Source of the DNA: Streptomyces anulatus | GTDB lineage: Bacteria > Actinomycetota > Actinomycetes > Streptomycetales > Streptomycetaceae | NCBI RefSeq assembly: GCF_014650675.1 | Contig: NZ_BMVK01000004.1 | Location: forward strand, 248,001-312,000 | Direction of reading: 5' to 3' | DNA length: 64,000 nt | Part shown: positions 27,518 through 35,028 of the stretch, piece by piece | Numbering within the stretch: the stretch's first letter is position 1 | How the letters are laid out: each line of letters begins with the position of its first letter | The notes under the pieces: generated by a model | Seen by the model: only the letters and a program-made list of their open reading frames with translations | Database searches by the model: none | Told to the model about the DNA's origin: nothing | Translations under genes and position numbers: made by a program

Positions 27518-28285
27518 ATGTCGACGACCCGTCACCTCGTGAACCGCCGCCGCCGGCTGGCCACGGCGCCACCGCGTACGCCGGGGGCCGAGCCGGATCA
27601 GGCTTCCGAGCAGGCCACCGCCACCGCCACTGCTACCGACACCGATGCCGATGCCGGACCGCAGGCTGCGCAAGACACCGCCTCCGATCTCGATGCCGAC
27701 ACGGATGCCACGGCCGGCTCCGACACCGCCCCCGACGCCCCGGGGAACGCCCCCCGTGGCAAGGCGTCCCGCCTGCGCGTCGGACTTCCCGCCGTGCTGT
27801 GCGCCCTCACCGTCCTCCTCGGAGCCTTCGCCGTCTGGGCGTTCGCCTCGGCCGGCGACCTCCGCGACGAGCCGGCCCGGCAGAACACCGCGCTCACCGA
27901 CATCGGCCGGACCAGTGAGGTGAAGGGCCGGATCAGCGAGGCGGTCGGCGCGGTGTTCTCGTACGACTACGCCTCGCCCGCCCGGTCCGACCGTGCCGCG
28001 AGCACCTATCTGACCGGCCGGGCCGTGCAGCAGCACAAGGACATGCTCGCCGACGTACGGGAGCAGGCTCCGCGGCAGAAGCTCGTCCTGACCACGACCG
28101 TGACCGAGAGCGGGGTCGAGTTCCTCGACGGCGACCGCGCCCGGCTGCTGATCTTCGCCGACCAGAGCAACACCCGTACCGGCAAGGACGAGGAGACGAC
28201 CTACGCGGCGGCCATGTTCGCCGTGGACGCCGTCCGCCGAGGGGACACCTGGCTGATCGCCACCATCGACACGTTCACCCGCTGA
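27518..28285 (+). CDS. Mce-associated membrane protein 4
   Basis: A 255-residue protein with a low-complexity Asp/Ala/Thr N-terminus (residues ~20-80), a membrane helix (VLCALTVLLGAFAVWAFASA) and a Mas-type domain resembling protein 2 (NTALTDIGRTSEVKGRISEA; AVRRGDTWLIATIDTFTR). GGAGAGG precedes ATG. It is separated from the previous gene by 52 bp, the first real gap in the operon. Pairs 1/3 and 2/4 look like two rounds of one duplicated gene pair. Confidence 0.83.
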   Translation: MSTTRHLVNRRRRLATAPPRTPGAEPDQASEQATATATATDTDADAGPQAAQDTASDLDADTDATAGSDTAPDAPGNAPRGKASRLRVGLPAVLCALTVLLGAFAVWAFASAGDLRDEPARQNTALTDIGRTSEVKGRISEAVGAVFSYDYASPARSDRAASTYLTGRAVQQHKDMLADVREQAPRQKLVLTTTVTESGVEFLDGDRARLLIFADQSNTRTGKDEETTYAAAMFAVDAVRRGDTWLIATIDTFTR

Positions 28286-28306
28286 GCCCCGGAGAGGGGA
28301 GTCCAG

Positions 28307-29560
28307 ATGACCTTCAACCGCACGGTGCGCCGCCGGATCGGGACCACGGCCACCGCCGTCGCCGCGATGACCGCGCTCACCGCGTCCCAGGCCCCGGGGT
28401 TCGCACCGTCCGAGCCCCGGCAGGGGAAGGCGGCGTCGTCGGACGACGTCGTGTGGAGCGAGGTGCCGGGAGACGACGCCTACCACACCGAGTTACCGCC
28501 GCTGCGGTCCCCGAAGCCGCCCGCGCCCCTGAAGCCCGGGGCGAAGCCCGATCCGCTCGTGGCCCGCGCGTGGTCCGAGGCGGGCATTCCGGCGACCGTG
28601 CTGGCCGCCTACCGCAAGGCGGAGAGCGCGGTGCGCCGCGGTGACCCGGGCTGCGGACTGCCGTGGCAACTGCTCGCGGCGATCGGCAAGGTCGAGTCCG
28701 GCCAGGCGTCCGGCGGGCGGGTCGACGCCCGGGGGACGACGCTCACCCCGATCCTCGGCCCCGCGCTCGACGGGAGGGGCTTCGCCCTGATCCGGGACAC
28801 CGACGGCGGGGCGTACGACGGCGACCGCGCCTACGACCGGGCCGTCGGGCCGATGCAGTTCATCCCCTCGACCTGGGCGACCTGGGGCGCGGACGGCAAC
28901 GGCGACGGCCGCCGGGACCCGAACAACATCTACGACGCGGCGCTCGCCGCCGGGCGCTACCTCTGTGCGGGGTCCCGCGATCTGACCCGCGGCGCCGACC
29001 TCGACCGGGCCATCCTCAGCTACAACCGGTCCGACACCTACCTGCGGACCGTACGGTCCTGGCTGGAGTTCTACCGCAGCGGCAGCCACCCGGTCGCCGA
29101 CGGCAAGGGCGTCCTCCCGGCCAGCCCCGGCCCGGGCGGCAAGACCCCGCCCAAGGCGCCGGTCGGCGGGCCCGGCGCACCGGCACGTCCCGGCAAGGGC
29201 GACGGCGGCGTCGTCGTCGGCCCGCAGCCCACCCGGCCGCCGAGCCCGACGCCGACACCTCGTCCCACGGGCCCCGGCTCACCGAGCCCGAGCCCCGACC
29301 CGACGGACCCCGGCCCCACCGACCCCGGCCCGAGCCCGAGCCCCGACCCGACCGGTCCGACCGACCCGGGTCCCACCGAACCCGGCCCGAGTCCCAGCCC
29401 GACCGGCCCCACCACACCGCCCGACCCCGGCGAGACCGACCCGGGCTGCCCCGACGACACCCCGTCGCCGTCCCCGTCCGGCGACCCGGGTACGGCGGAC
29501 CCGGGCGCGTCGGACGAGCCCTGCGCCACGCCGACCGGTGAGCCGGGATCAGCCGCCTGA
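28307..29560 (+). CDS. secreted lytic murein transglycosylase, end of the mce operon, contains a TTA codon
   Basis: A 417-residue exported enzyme. Signal peptide ~1-30; transglycosylase domain ~80-265 with catalytic Glu130 in AAIGKVESGQ, then AVGPMQFIPSTWATWG and NNIYDAALAAGRYLC, the SLT-family blocks; residues ~270-417 are a Pro/Ser/Asp low-complexity tail of the cell-wall-spanning kind. GGGGAG lies five bases before ATG and only 21 bp separates it from the last Mce-associated gene. Leucine 63 is encoded by TTA (28493-28495), so translation should need the bldA tRNA. It overlaps the convergent ligase gene by 12 bp. Confidence 0.9.
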   Translation: MTFNRTVRRRIGTTATAVAAMTALTASQAPGFAPSEPRQGKAASSDDVVWSEVPGDDAYHTELPPLRSPKPPAPLKPGAKPDPLVARAWSEAGIPATVLAAYRKAESAVRRGDPGCGLPWQLLAAIGKVESGQASGGRVDARGTTLTPILGPALDGRGFALIRDTDGGAYDGDRAYDRAVGPMQFIPSTWATWGADGNGDGRRDPNNIYDAALAAGRYLCAGSRDLTRGADLDRAILSYNRSDTYLRTVRSWLEFYRSGSHPVADGKGVLPASPGPGGKTPPKAPVGGPGAPARPGKGDGGVVVGPQPTRPPSPTPTPRPTGPGSPSPSPDPTDPGPTDPGPSPSPDPTGPTDPGPTEPGPSPSPTGPTTPPDPGETDPGCPDDTPSPSPSGDPGTADPGASDEPCATPTGEPGSAA

Positions 29561-30610
29561 CAGCACCTCGGACAGGTCGTAGGAGACGACCTCCTCCAAC
29601 TGGGCGTACGTACAGCCCGCGGGGGACCGGTCCGGCCGCCACCGACGGAACTGGGTGGTGTGCCGGAACCGGTCGCCCTCCATGTGGTCGTAGGCCACCT
29701 CGCACACCCGCTCCGGGCGCAGCGGCACCCAGGACTGGTCCTTCTTGCCCGACCAGCGGTTCTGCGTCCCCGGCAGCCGGGACCGCTCGTGCGCCGCCGC
29801 GTCCGCCCAGGCGCTCCACGGGTGCTCGGCGAACCCGACGCGCAGCGGCGCGAGTTCCTCGGCCAGTTCGGCGCGCCGCTTCATCGGGAAGGCCGCGCAG
29901 ACCCCGACGTGCTGGAGCTTGCCGTCGGCGTCGTACAGGCCGAGCAGGAGCGAGCCGACGATTGGGCCGCTCTTGTGCTCGCGATAGCCCGCCACCACGA
30001 CGTCGGCGGTCCGCTCGTGCTTGATCTTGTACATCGCCCGGGCGTCGGGCCGGTAGGGGAGATCGAGCGGTTTCGCCACGATCCCGTCGAGCCCGGCCCC
30101 CTCGTACCGTTCGAACCACTCCCGGGCGACCTCGATGTCCGTGGTGGCCGGGGCGAGGAACACCGGCGCGGACGCTTCCGAGAGCGCCGCCCTCAGCACC
30201 TCCCGCCGGTCCGCCTGCCGGGTGGGGAGGAGGGAGGTGTCGTCGACGGCGAGGACGTCGAAGGCGATCAGGCTCGCCGGGGTCTGTTCGGCGAGCAGCC
30301 GTACCCGGGAGTCCGCCGGATGGATGCGTTCGCCGAGCCGCTCGAAGTCGAGCCGCCCCTCGTGGGCGATGACGATCTCCCCGTCGATCACACAGCGCGG
30401 CGGGAGGTTCTCCCGTACGACGTCGACCAGGTCGGGGAAGTAGCGGGTCAGGGACTTGCCCGTCCGGCTGCCGAGCTCCACCTCGTCGCCGTCCCGGTAC
30501 ACGATCGCCCGGAAGCCGTCCCACTTCGCCTCGTAGCTCATGCCCGGCGGGATGGTGGAGACCGACTTGGCGAGCATCGGCTTCACGGGGGGCATCACCG
30601 GCAGGTCCAT
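29549..30610 (-). CDS. ATP-dependent DNA ligase, LigC type
   Basis: A 353-residue ATP-dependent ligase made of nucleotidyltransferase and OB-fold domains. The adenylation motif is EAKWDGFRA, with K29 as the AMP acceptor; motif III/IV residues appear in IAFDVLAVD and [14 protein letters not shown] '[17 protein letters not shown]', and motif V in [17 protein letters not shown]. It lacks polymerase and phosphoesterase domains, matching LigC rather than LigD. CAGAAT ends six bases before the ATG (leaderless pattern). It is divergent, 76 bp apart, from a LigD-type polymerase, so they form a split end-joining module. Confidence 0.93.
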   Translation of the reverse strand: MDLPVMPPVKPMLAKSVSTIPPGMSYEAKWDGFRAIVYRDGDEVELGSRTGKSLTRYFPDLVDVVRENLPPRCVIDGEIVIAHEGRLDFERLGERIHPADSRVRLLAEQTPASLIAFDVLAVDDTSLLPTRQADRREVLRAALSEASAPVFLAPATTDIEVAREWFERYEGAGLDGIVAKPLDLPYRPDARAMYKIKHERTADVVVAGYREHKSGPIVGSLLLGLYDADGKLQHVGVCAAFPMKRRAELAEELAPLRVGFAEHPWSAWADAAAHERSRLPGTQNRWSGKKDQSWVPLRPERVCEVAYDHMEGDRFRHTTQFRRWRPDRSPAGCTYAQLEEVVSYDLSEVLSGG

Positions 30611-30686
30611 GGGCCGATTCTGGACCGCCCTCGTGCCCATGTCTCCCGATGTGCGGCATATGTGCGACCGGCCTACGGTGGCCGTC

Positions 30687-31712
30687 ATGGGAGCAGCGGT
30701 GGAGCTGGACGCGGGCGGACGGGCCGTGAGGCTGTCCAACCCGGACAAGGTGTACTTCCCGGAGAAGGGCTACACCAAGAGGGACGTGGCCGAGTACTTC
30801 CTGGCGGTGGGGCCGGGGATCACCCGGGCCCTGAACCACCGGCCGACCACGCTCCAGCGCTTCGTGGACGGGGTGGAGGGCGACTTCTTCTACCAGAAGC
30901 GCGCCCCGAAGAACCTCCCCGAGTGGATCCCCACCGCCCGCATCGCCTTCCCGAGCGGCCGCCCCGCCGACGAGATCTGCCCCACCGAGCTCGCCGCCGT
31001 CATCTGGGCCGCCAACCTCGGCACCCTCACCTTCCACCCCTGGCCCGTCCGCGCCGGGGACACCGACCACCCCGACGAACTCCGCATCGACCTGGACCCG
31101 CAGCCCGGCACCACCTATGCCGACGCCGTCACCGCCGCCCACGAGCTGCGCTCCGTCCTGGAGGACCACGGCGTACGCGGCTGGCCCAAGACCTCCGGCG
31201 GCCGGGGCATCCACGTCTTCGTGCCCATCGAGCCCGCCTGGACCTTCACCGAGGTGCGGCGCGCCACCATCGCCGCCGGGCGCGAGCTGGAGCGGCGGAT
31301 GCCCGAGCGGGTGACGACCGCCTGGTGGAAGGAGGAGCGCGGCGAGCGGATCTTCGTCGACTTCAACCAGACCGCGCGCGACCGCACCATCGCCTCCGCC
31401 TACTCCGTACGCCCCTTCCCGCACGCCCCGGTCTCCGCGCCGCTGCGCTGGGAGGAGATCGACGACGCCGAACCGCGCGACTTCGACATCGTCACGCTCC
31501 CGGCGCGCTACGCCGAACTCGGCGACGTCCACGCCGACATGGACCAGGAGGCGTTCCGGCTCGACGCCCTGCTGGAACTGGCCGACCGGGACGAGAAGGA
31601 GCGCGGGCTCGGCGACATGCCCTATCCGCCGGAGTATCCGAAGATGCCCGGCGAGCCCAGGCGCGTCCAGCCCAGCCGCGCCCGCCACGACGACGACGGC
31701 GAGATGGCGTGA
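30687..31712 (+). CDS. LigD-type DNA polymerase/primase domain protein
   Basis: A 341-residue archaeo-eukaryotic primase-like polymerase of bacterial end joining. Catalytic aspartates D135 and D137 lie in RIDLDPQPG; TSGGRGIHVFVPI and VDFNQTARDRTIASAYSVR are the SGGRGxH and NxxxR motifs of the PolDom family. It adds nucleotides or ribonucleotides at broken ends before ligation. Upstream sequence shows TACGGT seven bases before ATG 30687 and no Shine-Dalgarno, so a leaderless start is likely. No Ku gene is in the window. Confidence 0.93.
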   Translation: MGAAVELDAGGRAVRLSNPDKVYFPEKGYTKRDVAEYFLAVGPGITRALNHRPTTLQRFVDGVEGDFFYQKRAPKNLPEWIPTARIAFPSGRPADEICPTELAAVIWAANLGTLTFHPWPVRAGDTDHPDELRIDLDPQPGTTYADAVTAAHELRSVLEDHGVRGWPKTSGGRGIHVFVPIEPAWTFTEVRRATIAAGRELERRMPERVTTAWWKEERGERIFVDFNQTARDRTIASAYSVRPFPHAPVSAPLRWEEIDDAEPRDFDIVTLPARYAELGDVHADMDQEAFRLDALLELADRDEKERGLGDMPYPPEYPKMPGEPRRVQPSRARHDDDGEMA

Positions 31713-32776
31713 GCGGGAGCGGTGACCGGCACGGCGCGCACGGGCGGGCCCCGACGCTCCGGGAGCGCTGGGAGACGTACAAGAACAGCCCGTTCCTCCC
31801 CGCTACCGTCCTCGTTCTGATCGTCGCCGCCGCGGCCGGTCTCTTCGCCGGCTCCTACACGTACGCGATGGCCGACCCCACCCCGCACCGCATCCCGGCC
31901 GCCCTGGTCACCCGGCCGGAGGTGGTCCGCGGCGAGGCGTTCGTCGCGGGAATGGAGAAGGCCCTCGACGCCTCCCTCGAACTGCGCGACTACCCGGACG
32001 TCCCCGACGCCCGCCGCGCCATGGACGAGCAGAAGGTCTTCGCGATCGTGCGCGCGTCCGACGGGGGAGTCGCCCTCGACGTGGCCGGAGCCTCCGGCGC
32101 GTCCGTGGCCGAGCTGCTCGGCAAGGCGGGCCTGGAGGTGGGCGACGCCACCGGGGTCGAGGTCACGGTCCGGGACATCAAGCCGCTCCAGCGGGGCGAC
32201 CCGCGCGGACTCGCCCTGTTCTACATCTCGCTGGCCGCCGTGATCATGGGCTTCCTCGGCGCGATCCAGCTCAGCGTGCACGCCCACGGCCTGAACCCGG
32301 CCGAACGCATCGCCTTCACCGTCGCCTACGCCCTGCTCGGCGGATTCGCCATCGCCGCGGCCGTGGACTGGTGGCTCGGGGCGGTGGACCTGCCGTTCGT
32401 CCAGTCCTGGCTGATCCTGGCGTTCACGATGTTCACCTCCGGCATGGTCTTCACCATGTTCAACACGTTGATGGGCCGCTGGGCGATGATCCCCACCTGG
32501 GGCGTCATGGTGCTGCTCGGCAACCCGTCGTCCGGCGGGGCGGTGTCCTGGCCGCTGCTGCCCTCGGTGCTCGGGCACATCGGCCGCTGGCTGCCGCCGG
32601 GCGCCTCCGTCAACGCCCAGCACACCGCCGTCTACTACCAGGGGCACCAGTTCGTCTTCCCTTACCTGGTCCTCGCCGGCTGGGCGCTGGTCTCCTGCAC
32701 GGTGTTCTGGGTGTGGCGGCACCGACACCCCGGTGGCCGCGCCCGCACGCCGGAGCATGCGGACGCGGCCACCTGA
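31709..32776 (+). CDS. YhgE/DUF3533-like ABC-2-type membrane protein
   Basis: A 355-residue membrane protein starting at GTG 31709, overlapping the polymerase stop (GTGA). One N-terminal helix (LPATVLVLIVAAAAGLFAGSYTYA), a ~120-residue extracytoplasmic domain (PTPHRIPAALV to TVRDIKPLQRGDPRG), then five helices (FYISLAAVIMGFLGAIQL onward). This layout fits the YhgE/Pip/DUF3533 group, which resembles ABC-2 permeases. No ATPase is adjacent; the role is unknown, and co-translation with a DNA repair polymerase is curious. Confidence 0.8.
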   Translation: MSGSGDRHGAHGRAPTLRERWETYKNSPFLPATVLVLIVAAAAGLFAGSYTYAMADPTPHRIPAALVTRPEVVRGEAFVAGMEKALDASLELRDYPDVPDARRAMDEQKVFAIVRASDGGVALDVAGASGASVAELLGKAGLEVGDATGVEVTVRDIKPLQRGDPRGLALFYISLAAVIMGFLGAIQLSVHAHGLNPAERIAFTVAYALLGGFAIAAAVDWWLGAVDLPFVQSWLILAFTMFTSGMVFTMFNTLMGRWAMIPTWGVMVLLGNPSSGGAVSWPLLPSVLGHIGRWLPPGASVNAQHTAVYYQGHQFVFPYLVLAGWALVSCTVFWVWRHRHPGGRARTPEHADAAT

Positions 32777-32790
32777 GCGGGCCCTGCGGT

Positions 32791-35028
32791 CTACAGCTCC
32801 TTGATCCGGATGTCGCGGTACGAGATGACGTCGGTGACGCCGTGCACCTGGAGCCCGATGTAACCGGAGGCGAACCGCCGGCCGTCGGTGCCCGGGTCGT
32901 CGCCGCGCGGCGGCTCGAAGAGCTGACCGCCGGTGTTGTCGAACTCGTTGATCAGGACACCGTTGCGGTAGATCTCGAAGTGCTGGTCCACCACCTTGAT
33001 CTCGTAGTCGTTCCAGGTGCCCTTCGGCGTGACGCCGGCGCCGCCGAGACCCACCCGGTCGAAGCCGTACACCGAACCGGTCTTGTACATGTCGCCGTCC
33101 GGCCGGTCGTTGACCTGGATCTCATGGCCGTACTTGATGGCGACCCACTCCGGGCGCGACTCCTCCGGGTGGTCGTGGACCTTCGGGAAGCGGACGAAGA
33201 CCCCGCCGTTGGCGTTGCCCGAGCCCGGGGCGTCGTCCCGCCACTGGAGCTTGAGCGAGTAGTCGCCGTAGGCCCGGTTCGGCAGCCACAGCATGCCCAT
33301 CCCGTCCACCGTGGTGGAGCTGGTGATGGAGCCCTCCTCCTCGTTCAGCTCGAACTTGCCGCCACCCACGTGCTGCCACTTGGCGAGCGAGGCCGCCGTG
33401 CCGTCGAAGAGCTTGGTGTAGCCCTCGACCTGGCCCGGCTTCCCGATGCCCGACTGCTTGGCGGCCTGGTTGATGGCCCTGCGCTCGCGCTGGTCGATGA
33501 CGCCGTCGGTCTTCAGCTTGTCGAGCACCGTCGTCACGTGCTTGAGGAACAGCGCGTGGGAGGACCAGTCCTTCTCGTCCTCGATCAGCTCGTTGATCGT
33601 GCAGCGGTTGCGCGTGATCCTGTTGGGCACGCCCGTGTCGATCGTGCCGACGAAGACGGTGTGCCGCTCGTCGAACTCCGCGCAGTTCGGCGCGGGAACC
33701 CCGCCGCCCTGGGCGATGGTGAACGACACCTTCTTCGCCTCGGAGGTGTTGCCCGCCTTGTCCGTCGCCCGGTGGGCGATGGAGTGGTAGCCGACCCGGT
33801 CGACGATCACCGGGGTGGTGTACGCCAGGTAGGGACCGCCGTCGAGGGAGTACTCGACCTTGTCCACGCCCGAGTCGTCGTCGGTCGCCGAGACGGTGGC
33901 CTTGGCGCTGGTGATGAACGCGCCGTCGCTGTTCCTGTCGCCCTCGACCTTCACCGAGGTCTCCGGAGCCGTCTGGTCCTGCGACGGCGGCTCGACCACG
34001 GTGAAGTCGACGGCCTTCTCGTCCGCCACGTTGCCCGACCGGTCGGTGGCCCGGTAGCGGACCTTGTGCTCGCCCACCTCGTGGACCATCACCGGTGCGG
34101 TGTACGGCTGCCACGCGCCGTCCGCGCCGAGCGCGTACTCGATGGTGTTGACGCCGGAACCGGTGTCGGACGCGGTCACGGTGACCGTGGCCATCCCCAG
34201 GTACGCGCCCGCGTCGTCCTTCTCGCCCGAGACGGTCGCCGAGGTCTCCGGCGGCGTCTTGTCGTCGGTCGGCGGCGCGGCGACCGCGAAGTCGACGGAT
34301 TTCTCCGCCGCCACGTTCCCGGCCTTGTCGGTGGCCCGGTAGCGGACCGTGTGCTCGCCGACCTCGTTCACCACGACGGGCGCGGTGTAGGGCTGCCACT
34401 CGCCGTCCGCCCCGAGGGCGAACTCGACGGTGTCGACGCCGGAGCCCTCGTCGGTGGCCTCGATGCCGACCGTGGCCTGGCCGATGTACGCGCCGTCGCC
34501 GTTCTGGTCGCCGTCGACCTTCGCCGAGGTCGCGGGGGCCTCGGTGTCCTCGCCGCTGCCCTCGGTGACGGTCAGGATGCCCTGCATCATGCCGTGGCCG
34601 GGGATCGTGCAGTGGTAGAAGTACCGGCCGGGCGACAGCGTGACCTCCACGCTGTGCTTGCCGCCTTCGGCGTCACCCGGGTTGGCCAGGATGTTCAGCT
34701 GGACGTCGTTGTTGAACTCCGGGTCCGACACGCTGAACGTCAGCGTGTGCGGCATGCTCGTCGTGTTCCCGGTGGCGGTGCTGTTCTCGAAGACGATGGT
34801 CGCCTTGCCGGCCACCGCCGTCTTCGGCGCGGACAGATAGCGGTCGATCGGGTCGCCCGCGGTCCAGTTCAGCACCTGGTCGGCTGCGGCCGCCGGGGGA
34901 GCGTCGTCCCCCTTGCCGTACGCGGCCGTCGAGGTGAGTCCGAGGACCATCAGGAGGGAGGCCAGCAGGGCCACCCAGAAGCTCGGCGGACGGTGCCGCC
35001 CGCGTGCGAGGTGCGGGTGATGTCTCAC
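32791..35028 (-). CDS. secreted cupredoxin / triple Ig-like / DUF1080 (3-keto-disaccharide hydrolase) fusion
   Basis: A 745-residue exported protein. Signal peptide ~17-38; cupredoxin domain ~50-155 with type-1 copper ligands H94, C140, H145 and M148 in YHCTIPGHGMMQG; three OmpL47/Ig-like repeats ~155-450, each with a 'SGVDTVEFALGADGEWQPYT'-like core and RYRATDKAGNV; a mixed helical part with CAEF/NRCTI cysteines; and a C-terminal DUF1080 domain from about 545 (LFDGTAASLAKWQ ... YIGLQVHG). DUF1080 proteins are known or inferred 3-keto-glycoside hydrolases. GTG start at 35028 overlaps the upstream dehydrogenase stop (GTGA), so both act together. Confidence 0.9.
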   Translation of the reverse strand: MRHHPHLARGRHRPPSFWVALLASLLMVLGLTSTAAYGKGDDAPPAAAADQVLNWTAGDPIDRYLSAPKTAVAGKATIVFENSTATGNTTSMPHTLTFSVSDPEFNNDVQLNILANPGDAEGGKHSVEVTLSPGRYFYHCTIPGHGMMQGILTVTEGSGEDTEAPATSAKVDGDQNGDGAYIGQATVGIEATDEGSGVDTVEFALGADGEWQPYTAPVVVNEVGEHTVRYRATDKAGNVAAEKSVDFAVAAPPTDDKTPPETSATVSGEKDDAGAYLGMATVTVTASDTGSGVNTIEYALGADGAWQPYTAPVMVHEVGEHKVRYRATDRSGNVADEKAVDFTVVEPPSQDQTAPETSVKVEGDRNSDGAFITSAKATVSATDDDSGVDKVEYSLDGGPYLAYTTPVIVDRVGYHSIAHRATDKAGNTSEAKKVSFTIAQGGGVPAPNCAEFDERHTVFVGTIDTGVPNRITRNRCTINELIEDEKDWSSHALFLKHVTTVLDKLKTDGVIDQRERRAINQAAKQSGIGKPGQVEGYTKLFDGTAASLAKWQHVGGGKFELNEEEGSITSSTTVDGMGMLWLPNRAYGDYSLKLQWRDDAPGSGNANGGVFVRFPKVHDHPEESRPEWVAIKYGHEIQVNDRPDGDMYKTGSVYGFDRVGLGGAGVTPKGTWNDYEIKVVDQHFEIYRNGVLINEFDNTGGQLFEPPRGDDPGTDGRRFASGYIGLQVHGVTDVISYRDIRIKEL

